A DNA stretch of 64,000 nucleotides from Terracoccus luteus (GCF_003635045.1 NZ_RBXT01000001.1:1736001-1800000), one strand, 5' to 3'; counted from the first letter of the stretch, positions 1-8,625 are shown. Numbers and translations are program-made. The notes: generated from the sequence alone by a model not told the origin.

Positions 1-880
1 CGGGCACGGCGTCGATCGGCTCGCCGTTGTTGACGAACGGCAGGTTGTTCTCGTGCAGCGCGTGCATGACGAGCTTGACGCCGATGAAGGCGAGCAGGAC
101 GGCGAGGCCGATGCTGAGGTAGACGAGCTTCTTGAGCAGGCCGCCGATGAGGAAGTAGAGCTGCCGCAGACCCATGAGGGCGAAGATGTTCGCGGTCAGG
201 ACGAGGTACGGCTCCTTCGTCAGGCCGTAGATGGCCGGGATGGAGTCGAGCGCGAAGAGCAGGTCCGTCGTACCGAGGGCGAGGATGACGATGAACATCG
301 GGGTGACGAGGCGCTTGCCGTTCTCGACGACGGTGAGGCTCGTGCCGTGGAAGTCCTTCGTGGCCGGGAAGCGCTTCTCGACCCAGAGCAGCAGGCGGTT
401 CTCCTTGAACTCGTCGTCGTCGGACTCCCCACCCGTGGCCAGCTTGACCGCGGTGTAGATGAGGAACGCGCCGAAGATGTAGAAGACCCAGGCGTAGGCG
501 TTGATGACGACCGCGCCGAGCGCGATGAAGACACCGCGCAGGATGATCGCGATGATGATGCCGACCATGAGCGCCGACTGCTGCAGCTTCATCGGTACCT
601 TGAAGCTGGCCATGATGAGCAGGAAGACGAAGAGGTTGTCGACCGACAGCGAGTACTCGGTCAGCCAGCCGGCGTAGAACTCACCGGCGTACTGGCCGCC
701 GTACTGCCACCAGATGAAGAGGCCGAAGAGCACGGCGGCGCCGATGAAGAAGGCGAGGTGCCGCGAGACCTCCGGCATCGTCGGCACGTGCGGCCGGCGC
801 GCGATGACGAAGACGTCGACGAGCAGGAACACGGCCATGAGGCCGATCGTCAGGGCCCAGCCCCAGGCGGGAACATTCAT
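1..880 (-). CDS. TerC family integral membrane protein (3' end outside window)
   Basis: Polytopic membrane protein of the TerC/Alx/YkoY family, members of which export metals, notably Mn2+. 293 residues are visible before the window edge; the C-terminus is missing. Hydrophobic segments fill most of the length. Family signatures are clear: SVDNLFVF near residues 79-86, TTDLLFALDSIPA near 204-216 and NIFALMGLRQLYF near 231-243; the acidic residues in the first two are the conserved intramembrane Asp residues. A cytoplasmic acidic loop (GESDDDEF) lies near 151-158. The ATG at 878-880 follows a purine-rich GGAAGG at a proper distance. The 5' leader folds as a yybP-ykoY riboswitch, which agrees with a Mn2+ efflux role. 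Function beyond the family is inferred. Confidence 0.93.
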   Translation of the reverse strand, partial: MNVPAWGWALTIGLMAVFLLVDVFVIARRPHVPTMPEVSRHLAFFIGAAVLFGLFIWWQYGGQYAGEFYAGWLTEYSLSVDNLFVFLLIMASFKVPMKLQQSALMVGIIIAIILRGVFIALGAVVINAYAWVFYIFGAFLIYTAVKLATGGESDDDEFKENRLLLWVEKRFPATKDFHGTSLTVVENGKRLVTPMFIVILALGTTDLLFALDSIPAIYGLTKEPYLVLTANIFALMGLRQLYFLIGGLLKKLVYLSIGLAVLLAFIGVKLVMHALHENNLPFVNNGEPIDAVP

Positions 881-910
881 GAGAACAGCCTTCCGGTCAC
901 CACATCAGCA

Positions 911-1028
911 ACCGGAGGTCTCTCCCGCCCCGCGACCCCGGGGCCGACGTGGACCGACGGCCCGGGAGCAGCGGCAACAGTCCGCTCCGTGATGACGAGC
1001 TCGTCGCGCGGGGATACTCCCCTCCGTG
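911..1028 (-). promoter_or_regulatory. yybP-ykoY (Mn2+-sensing) riboswitch ahead of the TerC gene
   Basis: Read on the minus strand, the leader begins CGGAGGGGAGTATCCC and ends GGGAGAGACCTCCG. The outer stem pairs CGGAGG (1021-1026) with CCTCCG (913-918). The strongly conserved GGGGAGTA loop and the 3' GAGACC element are both present, and a GTCATCAC element lies between them, as expected for this class. It ends about 30 nt before the start codon, so it may act on translation or termination. In the family Mn2+ binding turns the downstream gene on; TerC-type genes are among its most common targets. The call is by eye and not by a covariance model. Confidence 0.85.
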
Positions 1029-1102
1029 AACGCCTGAGTGTTTCACTCCGCCACCCACCCCTCAAATCGAGGCCGCATCGTGGGTGCGCACAATGACCAC
1101 AA

Positions 1103-1136
1103 CCCCCGCAGCGGTCGCCTGGCGTCCGCTGCGGGC
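1103..1136 (-). terminator. Rho-independent-like hairpin after uvrB
   Basis: Perfect 10-bp stem (1105-1114 with 1125-1134) with a 10-nt loop, just past the uvrB stop codon. On the minus strand it is followed by GTTGTGG and not by a T run, which is common in high-G+C actinobacteria. It separates uvrB from the riboswitch-controlled TerC gene. Confidence 0.7.
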
Positions 1137-1141
1137 CGCGC

Positions 1142-3265
1142 TCAGCGGGTGGCGGCGCTCATCTGCCGCAGCTCCTTCTTGAGGTCGCCGAGCTCGTCGC
1201 GCAACCGGGCCGCCAGCTCGAAGTGCAGCTCGGCCGCGGCCTGGTGCATCTGCGTCGTCAGCTCCTGGATGAGGTTGGCGAGGTCGGCCGCGGCCATGTC
1301 GGCGGGCCGTCGCTTGGCGCCCCCGGCCGAGACCCCGACGTCGGCCGCCATGGCGCCACGACCGCCACCGCTCTTGCCGCGCGACTGCATGCGGCCGCTG
1401 CCGAGCAGCTCGGCCGTGTCGGCATCCTCGCGCTCGAGCAGGTCGGTGATGTCGGCGATCTTCTTGCGCAGCGGCTGCGGGTCGACGCCGCGCTCGAGGT
1501 TGTAGGCGATCTGCTTCTCGCGACGGCGGCTCGTCTCGTCGAGCGCCTGCTGCATCGAGGGCGTGACCTTGTCGGCGTACATGTGCACCTGGCCCGACAC
1601 GTTTCGGGCGGCGCGGCCGATGGTCTGGATGAGGCTGCGCGCCGAGCGGAGGAAGCCCTCCTTGTCGGCGTCGAGGATCGAGACGAGGGAGACCTCCGGC
1701 AGGTCGAGGCCCTCACGCAGCAGGTTGATGCCGACGAGGACGTCGAAGACGCCGGAGCGCAGCTCGCGCAGCAGCTCGACGCGCCGGAGGGTGTCGATGT
1801 CGCTGTGCAGGTAGCGGACCCGGATGCCCTTGTCGAGGAGGTAGTCGGTGAGGTCCTCGGCCATCTTCTTGGTCAGCGTCGTGACGAGGACGCGCTCGTC
1901 GCGCTTGGTGCGCTCGAGGATCTCGTGCATGAGGTCGTCGATCTGGCCCTTGGTCGGCTTGAGCACGACCTCGGGGTCGATCAGGCCGGTGGGGCGGATG
2001 ATCTGCTCGACCGGGGGCCCGCCGACGGAGGACTTGGCCATCTCGTAGTCGCCCGGCGTCGCCGAGAGGTAGATGGTCTGGTCGATGCGCTCGAGGAACT
2101 CCTCCCAGCGCAGGGGCCGGTTGTCCATCGCGCTCGGCAGGCGGAAGCCGTGGTCGACGAGCATCCGCTTGCGCGACATGTCGCCCTCGTACATGGCGCC
2201 GATCTGCGGCACCGTCTGGTGCGACTCGTCGAGGACGAGGAGGAAGTCCTCCGGGAAGTAGTCGATGAGGCAGTTCGGGGCCGAGCCCGACGTGCGACCG
2301 TCGATGTGCCGGCTGTAGTTCTCGATGCCGTTGCAGAACCCGACCTGGCGCATCATCTCGAGGTCGTACGTCGTGCGCATCCGCAGGCGCTGGGCCTCGA
2401 GCAGCTTGCCCTGCCGCTCGAAGAGGGCCAGCTGGTCCTCCAGCTCGAGCTCGATGCCACGGATGGCCCGCTCCATGCGCTCGGGGCCGGCGACGTAGTG
2501 CGAGGCGGGAAAGACGTACATCTCCGACTCCTCGTTGACGACCTCGCCCGTCACCGGGTGCAGCGTGTAGATCCGCTCGATCTCGTCGCCGAAGAACTCG
2601 ATGCGCACGGCGAGCTCCTCGTACACCGGGATGATCTCGACGGTGTCGCCGCGGACGCGGAAGGTGCCCCGGGTGAAGGCGAGGTCGTTGCGGGTGTACT
2701 GCATCTCGACGAAGCGGCGCAGCAGGTCGTCACGGACGATCTCCTGACCGACGCGCAGCCGCGCCATCCGGTCGACGTACTCCTGCGGGGTGCCGAGGCC
2801 GTAGATGCACGAGACCGACGCGACGACGATGACGTCACGGCGGGTGAGCAGCGAGTTGGTCGCGGAGTGCCGCAGTCGCTCGACCTCGTCGTTGACCGAG
2901 CTGTCCTTCTCGATGTAGGTGTCCGTCTGCGGGATGTACGCCTCGGGCTGGTAGTAGTCGTAGTAGCTGACGAAGTACTCGACCGCGTTGTTCGGCAGCA
3001 GCTCGCGGAACTCGTTGGCCAGCTGGGCCGCCAGCGTCTTGTTCGGGGCCATGACGAGAGTCGGCCGCTGCACCTGCTCGATGAGCCAGGCCGTCGTGGC
3101 CGACTTGCCGGTGCCGGTCGCACCGAGCAGCACGGTGTCCTTCTCCCCCGCCTTGACGCGGCGGGCGAGCTCGGCGATGGCGGTGGGCTGGTCGCCGCTC
3201 GGGGTGTACTCGGAGATGACCTCGAAGGGCGCCACCGAGCGCTGCAGGTCGGTGATCGGTCGCAT
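1142..3265 (-). CDS. uvrB: Excinuclease ABC subunit B
   Basis: Damage-verifying helicase-like subunit of nucleotide excision repair; it is loaded by UvrA and recruits UvrC. The 707-residue length is normal for the family. Walker A GATGTGKS is at residues 48-55, the beta-hairpin region with [12 protein letters not shown] near 100, the DESH Walker B box near 345, and a C-terminal UVR domain (about 660-700) binds UvrC. The ATG at 3263-3265 gives the usual N-terminus. There is almost no 5' leader: the promoter -10 lies 6 nt upstream, so the mRNA is probably leaderless. The gene stands alone between a divergent epimerase gene and the TerC gene. The promoter suggests induction by DNA damage through PafBC. 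Confidence 0.97.
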   Translation of the reverse strand: MRPITDLQRSVAPFEVISEYTPSGDQPTAIAELARRVKAGEKDTVLLGATGTGKSATTAWLIEQVQRPTLVMAPNKTLAAQLANEFRELLPNNAVEYFVSYYDYYQPEAYIPQTDTYIEKDSSVNDEVERLRHSATNSLLTRRDVIVVASVSCIYGLGTPQEYVDRMARLRVGQEIVRDDLLRRFVEMQYTRNDLAFTRGTFRVRGDTVEIIPVYEELAVRIEFFGDEIERIYTLHPVTGEVVNEESEMYVFPASHYVAGPERMERAIRGIELELEDQLALFERQGKLLEAQRLRMRTTYDLEMMRQVGFCNGIENYSRHIDGRTSGSAPNCLIDYFPEDFLLVLDESHQTVPQIGAMYEGDMSRKRMLVDHGFRLPSAMDNRPLRWEEFLERIDQTIYLSATPGDYEMAKSSVGGPPVEQIIRPTGLIDPEVVLKPTKGQIDDLMHEILERTKRDERVLVTTLTKKMAEDLTDYLLDKGIRVRYLHSDIDTLRRVELLRELRSGVFDVLVGINLLREGLDLPEVSLVSILDADKEGFLRSARSLIQTIGRAARNVSGQVHMYADKVTPSMQQALDETSRRREKQIAYNLERGVDPQPLRKKIADITDLLEREDADTAELLGSGRMQSRGKSGGGRGAMAADVGVSAGGAKRRPADMAAADLANLIQELTTQMHQAAAELHFELAARLRDELGDLKKELRQMSAATR

Positions 3266-3271
3266 GGGTCA

Positions 3272-3294
3272 ACCGTACGTCCGACCACCGACAG
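3272..3294 (-). promoter_or_regulatory. PafBC-type (RecA-NDp) DNA-damage promoter of uvrB
   Basis: On the minus strand CTGTCGGTG (3286-3294), then exactly 8 nt, then TACGGT (3272-3277). This matches the actinobacterial RecA-NDp pattern TTGTCRGTG-N8-TANNNT with one mismatch. The start codon follows 6 nt after the -10, so transcripts would be leaderless. The rest of the divergent gap (3295-3411) shows nothing I can name. Confidence 0.72.
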
Positions 3295-3411
3295 CGCCCC
3301 ACCCGGCGAGAGCCTCGGCGGTACGGTGACGACCGTGCGCCTCTCATCGCTGCGAGCACCCGCCTCCCCCGCCCCCGGCCCCGGCCACGTCGCGAGCCCT
3401 CGGCGGGCCGC

Positions 3412-4689
3412 GTGAGCGCCCCCGCGTGGCCCGACCGGCCGACCCACGTGGGGTGGCTCGAGCAGCACCTGCTCGGCCTGCTGCGCTTCGGCCGCCGAAC
3501 GGCGGCCGACGGCGGCGGCGCCCACTGGCTCGACGACGACGGGGCGCCAGACCCCTCCCGCGGCATCCAGACGTGGGTCACCTCACGCACGGTGCACGTC
3601 TACTCGCTCGGCACCCTCATGGGGGTACCGGGCTGCGCGCCGGTGGTCGACGGGGCGCTGGCCGGGCTCACCGGCCGGCTGCGGGACCGCGAGCACGGGG
3701 GCTGGTTCTCCTCCCTCGACGTCGACGGGCGGCCGGAGGACGGCAAGTCGGCGTACGCCCACGCGTTCGTCGTGCTGGCGGCGTCGTCGGCCACCGCGGC
3801 GGGGCGACCGGGCGCGGAGGCCCTGCTGGCCGAGGCGCTCGAGGTCTTCGACCGCCGGTTCTGGGACGTCGACGCCGGCCTGCCCGTCGACACGTGGGAC
3901 ACCGCCTTCTCGACCCTCGACGGCTACCGGGGCATCAACGCCGCGATGCACACGACCGAGGCGATGCTCGCCGCCGCCGACGTACTGGCCGTGGTGCTCG
4001 GCGACGAGGCGACCGCGCGGACGTGCCGGCGCCGGGCGACCGGCATCCTGTCGAAGGTCGCCTCGTGGGCCGCCGCCAACGACTGGCGGGTGCCCGAGCA
4101 CTTCGACGCCGGGTGGCGCGTGCAGCTCGAGTACAACGCCGACCGCCGCGACGACCCCTTCAAGCCCTACGGGGCAACGGTCGGCCACGGGCTCGAGTGG
4201 GCGCGACTGCTGCTGCACGGCGAGGCCGCCGCGCTGGCGGCCGGTGAGGAGCCCCCGGCCGACGCGGTGGCGAGCAGCCGTGCCCTCTTCGACCGTGCCG
4301 TCGCCGACGGCTGGTCCGTCGACGGCCGCGACGGGTTCGTCTACACGACGGACTGGTGGGGCGCGCCGGTCGTCCGCGACCGCATGCACTGGGTCGCCGC
4401 AGAGGCGACGGCGACCGCCGCGGCCCTGTGGCTGCGCACGGGTGATCAGGCTTACGCAGACCGCTACGCGCAGTGGTGGGACCACGTCGCGACCACCGTG
4501 CTCGACCACGAGCACGGGTCGTGGCACCACCAGCTCGACGCCGACAACCGCCCGTCGGGGACGGTCTGGCCCGGCAAGGCCGACCTGTACCACGCCGTGG
4601 GGGCCACCCTCGTGCCTCGCCTGCCGCTGCAGCCGTCGCTGGCCGTCGCGGTCCGCGAGGGACTGTGGCGAGCACCCGCCGACGCCTGA
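3412..4689 (+). CDS. AGE family epimerase/isomerase
   Basis: Member of the N-acylglucosamine 2-epimerase superfamily (alpha6/alpha6 barrel), which includes mannose/fructose isomerases of the YihS type and cellobiose 2-epimerases. 425 residues is the usual size. Barrel motifs visible include RTVHVYSL (about 59-66), YAHAF (about 118), INAAMHTTEAML (about 181), GHGLEWARLLL (about 258) and a C-terminal HHQLDADNRPSG. Conserved His residues in these motifs are candidates for the acid/base pair. The start is GTG 3412; the first residues match the family's typical beginning. The gene is divergent from uvrB and convergent with the lipoate ligase gene, and appears monocistronic. Substrate cannot be told from sequence; aldose-ketose isomerisation of a hexose is most likely. 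Confidence 0.85.
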   Translation: MSAPAWPDRPTHVGWLEQHLLGLLRFGRRTAADGGGAHWLDDDGAPDPSRGIQTWVTSRTVHVYSLGTLMGVPGCAPVVDGALAGLTGRLRDREHGGWFSSLDVDGRPEDGKSAYAHAFVVLAASSATAAGRPGAEALLAEALEVFDRRFWDVDAGLPVDTWDTAFSTLDGYRGINAAMHTTEAMLAAADVLAVVLGDEATARTCRRRATGILSKVASWAAANDWRVPEHFDAGWRVQLEYNADRRDDPFKPYGATVGHGLEWARLLLHGEAAALAAGEEPPADAVASSRALFDRAVADGWSVDGRDGFVYTTDWWGAPVVRDRMHWVAAEATATAAALWLRTGDQAYADRYAQWWDHVATTVLDHEHGSWHHQLDADNRPSGTVWPGKADLYHAVGATLVPRLPLQPSLAVAVREGLWRAPADA

Positions 4690-4755
4690 GCTCGGCAACG
4701 CCGCAACGCTGCTCGCGGTCCGCCCCGGGCGAACCACGAGGTTGGCGCTGTCAGG

Positions 4756-5805
4756 TCACGGGACGCGGTGCGTCCACGCCTCCGTGCCGAACTTCTCGTC
4801 GACGAGCCGCTGCGCCTCGGCCAGCTCGGTCTCGGTGTACGTCGCCTCGTGCGAGCGGTAGCGGGCCATGAACGAGCGGGTGAACGACTCGAGGATCGCC
4901 TCGCGGCTCATCCCCGTCTGGCGTCGCATCGGGTCGACCCGCTTGTTCGCCGACTTCGTGCCCTTGTCGCTCATCTTCTCGCGGCCGATGCGCAGCACCT
5001 CGAGCATCTTGTCGGCGTCGATGTCGTAGCTCATCGTCACGTGGTGCAGCACCGCACCGGAGACGAACCGCTTCTGCGCGGCGCCGCCGATCTTGCCGGC
5101 ATCCGTGGCGATGTCGTTGAGGGGCACGAAGTGCGCGTCGACGCCGACGTCGGCCAGCGCACCGATGACCCACTCGTCGAGGAAGGAGTACGACCGCTCG
5201 AAGCTGAGGCCCTCGACGAGCGACTCGGGGACGACGAGCGAGTACGTGATGCAGTTGCCGGGCTCCATGAACATGGCGCCGCCACCGCTGATGCGGCGCA
5301 CGACGTCGATGTGGTGGCGGGCGGCCCCGTCGGGGTCGACCTCGTTGCGCACCGACTGGAAGCTGCCGATGACGACGAGGGGGCTGTCCCAGTCCCAGAA
5401 CCGCAGGGTCGGCGGCCGCTCACCCGACGCGACCTCGCGGGCGATGACCTCGTCGAGGGCGACGTGCAGCGCCGGGTGCATGACCGTAGCCGGGATGACG
5501 TCGAACTCGTGGTCGTGCCACCCGGTCGCCTTGCCGAGGGCACGGCGCACCGCGATGCCGACGGCCTCGGCGCTGAAGCCGATGAGGTGCACCGACTCGT
5601 CGAGCGACCCCGTGACCGCCGACGCGAGCTGCTCGGCGCCGGCCTCGACCGGCATGCCGGTCAGCGCGCCGTTGATGTCGGCCAGGGCCTCGTCGGGCTC
5701 GAGGAAGAAGTCGCCCGAGACGCTGACGTCGGCCAGCCGGCCGTCCACCACCTCGAGGTCGACCGCCACGAGCTTGCCACCGACGACCTTGTACTCACCG
5801 CGCAT
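4756..5805 (-). CDS. Lipoate--protein ligase A family protein with N-terminal accessory domain
   Basis: Predicted to attach lipoate (or a related acyl group) to lipoyl domains. From ATG 5803-5805 it encodes 349 residues. The catalytic part (about 105-345) carries the hallmark RRISGGGAMFMEPGNC motif, the KIGGAAQKRF lysine region and the GAVLHHVTMSYDID strand. The first 90 residues, starting MRGEYKVVGGKLVAVDLEV, resemble the LplA accessory domain (the separate LplB chain of archaea), here placed at the N-terminus and not the C-terminus. An open frame runs upstream to 5955, but its composition is not coding-like. Octanoyltransferase activity is an alternative. Stand-alone gene, convergent with the epimerase gene. 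Confidence 0.85.
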   Translation of the reverse strand: MRGEYKVVGGKLVAVDLEVVDGRLADVSVSGDFFLEPDEALADINGALTGMPVEAGAEQLASAVTGSLDESVHLIGFSAEAVGIAVRRALGKATGWHDHEFDVIPATVMHPALHVALDEVIAREVASGERPPTLRFWDWDSPLVVIGSFQSVRNEVDPDGAARHHIDVVRRISGGGAMFMEPGNCITYSLVVPESLVEGLSFERSYSFLDEWVIGALADVGVDAHFVPLNDIATDAGKIGGAAQKRFVSGAVLHHVTMSYDIDADKMLEVLRIGREKMSDKGTKSANKRVDPMRRQTGMSREAILESFTRSFMARYRSHEATYTETELAEAQRLVDEKFGTEAWTHRVP

Positions 5806-5966
5806 GCCGGGCACAACAGCGCGGCGGCCCCCGCTATGCCCGGGATGCCGGGCGGATGGGTACGGCTCGACCGAGCCCGCGACGCACCGCGACGCACCGC
5901 CACGCACCCATCGCACCCGGTGGCCACAGACGCAGACATCAGAACCCCAGCACACTAGGAGACACC

Positions 5967-6188
5967 ATGGACACGGACCAGCTCGTCGAGCGCATCCGCA
6001 TCGCCCGCGACAACGCCCTCGAGGCCGAGAAGCAGGAGCGCCAGCGCCTCGCCGACGCCGACACCACCGACCTGCAGCAGGCGGCCTCGGTGCGCCTCGC
6101 CACCCGGCAGGCCGTCCGCGAGGCGCTCGACGACGTCCTCGACGAGACGTCGCCCGAGCCGGAGAAGGCGCAGCCGTCCGACGGCTGA
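5967..6188 (+). CDS. Small acidic helical protein, unknown function
   Basis: 73-residue protein starting at ATG 5967 behind a clear Shine-Dalgarno AGGAGA (5957-5962). Rich in Glu, Asp, Arg and Ala, with a long predicted helix (VERIRIARDNALEAEKQERQ) and probably a coiled coil; the tail is acidic and disordered. No membrane segment or signal peptide. I do not recognise a family. It lies 24 nt before the MSMEG_6728-type gene on the same strand and may be cotranscribed with it. Confidence 0.72.
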   Translation: MDTDQLVERIRIARDNALEAEKQERQRLADADTTDLQQAASVRLATRQAVREALDDVLDETSPEPEKAQPSDG

Positions 6189-6212
6189 GCGCGTCCGACC
6201 GCCGCTGACCGC

Positions 6213-6833
6213 ATGCAGACCTTCGTCCCCCACGTCGACTTCGAGCGTTCCGCCCGGGCGCTCGACGTCAAGCGCCTCGGCAAGCAGCGGGTCGAGGTCA
6301 TCCAGATCGTGCGCGCCCTCACCGTGCCGGGCTACGCGTGGAAGAACCACCCGGCGGTGCTCATGTGGCGCGGCCACGAGGAGGCCCTCGGCCGCTACGG
6401 CCTCGTCATGTGTGACGTCTGGGTCGACCTCGGCTTCGACGACACGTGCGCCGCGACCATCGTCGACGACCTGGCGACCGCGGGTGTCTCCCCCATCCGC
6501 ACGTACGACGAGCTGGCCGCGGCGGGTGCCCTGCCGCCCTGGCTCTTCGACGACGACGTACGCCGGAGCCACCGGAGCGCCCTGGTACGCAAGGATGCCG
6601 ATCACTACCGTCCGCAGTTCCCCGACGTCCCCGACGACGTCGAGTACGTCTGGCCGGTGCGTTCCGAGGCGGTGATCGCGCGGGAACGGACGAAGGCGGA
6701 GAACGCCGAGAAGCGCCGGCTGCGCACGGTCGAGCGCGAGGCGCAGCTGCTGCTGGCGCAGCAGGCGGCCGACCGGCGCCGCCGCAGCGCCGCGGCCCGC
6801 AAGGGCTGGGCCACCCGTCGAGAGGGCGCGTAA
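6213..6833 (+). CDS. MSMEG_6728 family protein (pyrimidine-dimer glycosylase-like fold)
   Basis: 206 residues. The N-terminal 150 residues fit the MSMEG_6728 family, related to T4-endonuclease-V-like pyrimidine-dimer glycosylases: MQTFVPHVDFERSARALD, then RLGKQRVEVIQI and WKNHPAVLMWRGHEEAL. The second residue is not Thr as in true T4 DenV, so repair activity is uncertain. The C-terminal 60 residues are basic and helical (many Arg/Lys, Glu), perhaps contacting nucleic acid. ATG 6213 follows the small upstream gene closely. The last codons and the TAA stop lie inside a 22-bp tandem repeat that also occurs near hisI, so the C-terminus may vary between relatives. Confidence 0.78.
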   Translation: MQTFVPHVDFERSARALDVKRLGKQRVEVIQIVRALTVPGYAWKNHPAVLMWRGHEEALGRYGLVMCDVWVDLGFDDTCAATIVDDLATAGVSPIRTYDELAAAGALPPWLFDDDVRRSHRSALVRKDADHYRPQFPDVPDDVEYVWPVRSEAVIARERTKAENAEKRRLRTVEREAQLLLAQQAADRRRRSAAARKGWATRREGA

Positions 6834-6873
6834 CCCCCGTCGAGAGGGCGCCTAGCCCCCGTCGAGAGGCCAG
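6816..6873 (+). repeat. 22-bp tandem repeat array, locus 1 (2.6 copies)
   Basis: Two full copies of a 22-bp unit starting CGTCGAGAGGGCGCSTARCC (6816-6837 and 6838-6859) and a partial third copy ending GAGAGGCCAG (6860-6873). The array holds the stop codon of the preceding gene. The same array, also 2.6 copies with the same truncated end, occurs at 44372-44429. Confidence 0.9.
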
Positions 6874-6918
6874 TCGCCCCCCGTGGCGGGGGCCTGGGGA
6901 TGCCGGGTGCCGCGTCGT

Positions 6919-6954
6919 GTCGACCCGGGCCGACCCCGGTCGGCCCGGGTCGAC
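6919..6954. terminator. Bidirectional terminator hairpin between convergent genes
   Basis: Perfect 16-bp inverted repeat: GTCGACCCGGGCCGAC (6919-6934), loop CCCG, GTCGGCCCGGGTCGAC (6939-6954). It lies between the convergent MSMEG_6728-type gene and coaE, directly after the coaE stop. No T tract. Confidence 0.75.
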
Positions 6955-6957
6955 CCC

Positions 6958-8154
6958 TCAGGGGTGCCAGCCGGTGCGGCTCGCCCACTCCCCGGCCCGG
7001 ACCCACGCGTCGTCGAACCAGGGCTCCTTGGCCTCCGAGTAGACGCCCGTCCGGTCGTCGAGGGCGAGCAAGCGCTGCTTCTCGGCGGCGTAGGCCGCAC
7101 GCTCGGCCGGCACGTGGCGCAGCCAGTCCGGGAAGAGCAGCGCGAAGCGCCACCCCTGCGAGCCGCGTTGTCGCACGTGCACGTGCACGACCTCCCCCGG
7201 GTCACAGCCGCCCCAGTACCGCTTGGCCCAGACCGTCTCACCGCTGCCCGGCTTGGCCCGGTCGGCGAGGTTGTCCGGGGTGCAGACGTAGCCAGCGTCG
7301 CGCAGCGCGGCGTGGAAGGTCGCGGCGTCGGCGTCCGCGAGCTCGCGCACGCCGACCTGCACGTCGATGACGTCCTTGGCCGGCAGCCCGGGCACCGCCG
7401 TCGACCCGATGTGCGAGACCTCGGTGACGGTCCGCTGCCCCGACAGGGCCGCCGCCAGCTTGGCCACGACCCGGCTGCCACGTGCCTCCCAGCGCGGGTC
7501 CGGCGGCACGACGGCGCCGTGGTCGGGTCGTCTCGAGCGTCGCCCGGCGAGCAGGTTGTCGTGCCACGGCTCGAGCCGGTCGCGCCACAGGGCGTCGACG
7601 AGCCCGGCCAGTGCGTCGGGCGAGCCGTCGTTCGGTAGCACCACGTCGGCCACGGCCCGCCGCTGCTCGTCGGTGGCCTGGGCGGCCATGCGCCGCCGGG
7701 CGTCGCCCTCCTCGAGCCCCCGCTGGTCGACGAGCCGCTGCACACGCGTCTCGACGTCGGCCTCGACGACCACCGTCAGGTGCTCGTTCACCCACGCGCC
7801 CCGCTCGACGAGCAGCGGCATGTCGTAGACGCTGACGCTCTCGCGGGCGACATCGCGGCGCCGGGCCGCGACCCGTCGGGCGATGGCCGGCACGGTGATG
7901 GCGTCGAGGTCCGCGAGCGCGCTCGGGTCACGGAAGACGATGGACGCCAGACCCGCCCGGTCGAGGGTGCCGTCGGGTCGCAGCACCTCCGGCCCGAAAC
8001 GGGACGCGACCGCGTCCAGCGTCGGCTCCCCCGGCTCCATGACCTCGCGGGCCACGAGGTCGGCGTCGACCACGACGGCCCCGAGCTCGGCGAGCCGCCG
8101 TGACACCGTCGACTTGCCCGACCCGATGCCGCCGGTGACGCCGACGCGCAGCAC
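6958..8154 (-). CDS. coaE: Dephospho-CoA kinase fused to a GrpB domain
   Basis: Catalyses the last step of coenzyme A synthesis, ATP-dependent phosphorylation of dephospho-CoA at the 3'-hydroxyl. Residues 1-200 form the kinase: P-loop GGIGSGKST at 8-16, the substrate-binding VDADLVAREV near 29-38 and the LID region with the Arg-rich RRRMAAQATDEQRR. Residues 220-398 are a GrpB (UPF0157) domain of the nucleotidyltransferase fold, with HIGSTAVPGLPAKDVIDVQV near 245. The two-domain form is typical of actinobacteria such as Mycobacterium; the second domain may aid folding. GTG start at 8154, 3 nt after the stop of the PPOX gene, so the two are probably cotranscribed. Confidence 0.95.
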   Translation of the reverse strand: MLRVGVTGGIGSGKSTVSRRLAELGAVVVDADLVAREVMEPGEPTLDAVASRFGPEVLRPDGTLDRAGLASIVFRDPSALADLDAITVPAIARRVAARRRDVARESVSVYDMPLLVERGAWVNEHLTVVVEADVETRVQRLVDQRGLEEGDARRRMAAQATDEQRRAVADVVLPNDGSPDALAGLVDALWRDRLEPWHDNLLAGRRSRRPDHGAVVPPDPRWEARGSRVVAKLAAALSGQRTVTEVSHIGSTAVPGLPAKDVIDVQVGVRELADADAATFHAALRDAGYVCTPDNLADRAKPGSGETVWAKRYWGGCDPGEVVHVHVRQRGSQGWRFALLFPDWLRHVPAERAAYAAEKQRLLALDDRTGVYSEAKEPWFDDAWVRAGEWASRTGWHP

Positions 8155-8157
8155 CGG

Positions 8158-8625
8158 TCAGCCCTGGGCGAGGCGGGCCGGGAAGCCCCCGGTCGCGATC
8201 GGGCCCCACCGCGTGGGGGTGATGCGCAGCAGCGACTTGCCCTGGGTGCGCATCGCCTCGCGGTACTCGTCCCAGTCGGGGTGCTCCCCGGAGATGGCCC
8301 GGAAGTAGTCGACGAGCGGCTCGACGGCCTCGGGCTGGTCGATGACCTCGCAGTCACCGTCGACCTGCAGCCACGGCCCGCCGAAGTCGTCCGACAGGAC
8401 GAGGACGCTGACCTGCGGATGCCGTCGCGCGTTGGCCGTCTTGGCCCGCTCCGGGTAGGTCGACACGACGATGCGACCCTGCTCGTCGACCCCGCCCGTC
8501 ACGGGCGAGACCTGCGGGGTGCCGTCACGCCGCGTCGTCACGAGGACGAGGTCGTGACGGGGGCGCACGAAGTCGAGCATGGCGTCACGGTCGACGGTGG
8601 TCGTGGTGGCGATGGTTCGAGGCAT
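8158..8625 (-). CDS. PPOX-class (TIGR03618-like) F420/FMN-dependent protein
   Basis: 155-residue split-barrel flavin/F420-binding protein of the pyridoxamine 5'-phosphate oxidase superfamily, close to Rv1155-type proteins. Recognisable stretches are LDFVRPRHDLVLVTTRRDG, TPQVSPVTGGVDEQGRIVVS, the KTANARRHPQVSVLVL region and the C-terminal RITPTRWGPIA. The start is ATG 8623-8625; the open frame upstream is a shadow of the tetR gene. Likely a deazaflavin- or flavin-dependent reductase of unknown substrate. It sits between tetR and coaE on the same strand. Confidence 0.87.
   Translation of the reverse strand: MPRTIATTTTVDRDAMLDFVRPRHDLVLVTTRRDGTPQVSPVTGGVDEQGRIVVSTYPERAKTANARRHPQVSVLVLSDDFGGPWLQVDGDCEVIDQPEAVEPLVDYFRAISGEHPDWDEYREAMRTQGKSLLRITPTRWGPIATGGFPARLAQG

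Noticed and set aside
53-1096. Plus-strand open frame opposite the TerC gene and riboswitch
   Set aside because: Low-complexity acidic translation; the TerC frame and riboswitch explain the region.
3266-3300. LexA/SOS box at uvrB
   Set aside because: No TCGAAC-like palindrome is present; the PafBC-type pattern fits instead.
1223-3415. Long plus-strand open frame opposite uvrB (730 residues)
   Set aside because: Composition of Val/Asp/Glu/Leu/Arg repeats is the usual antisense pattern of high-G+C genes; uvrB on the other strand is certain.
6816-6873. CRISPR-like array
   Set aside because: Direct tandem copies without spacers, and no cas genes anywhere in the window.
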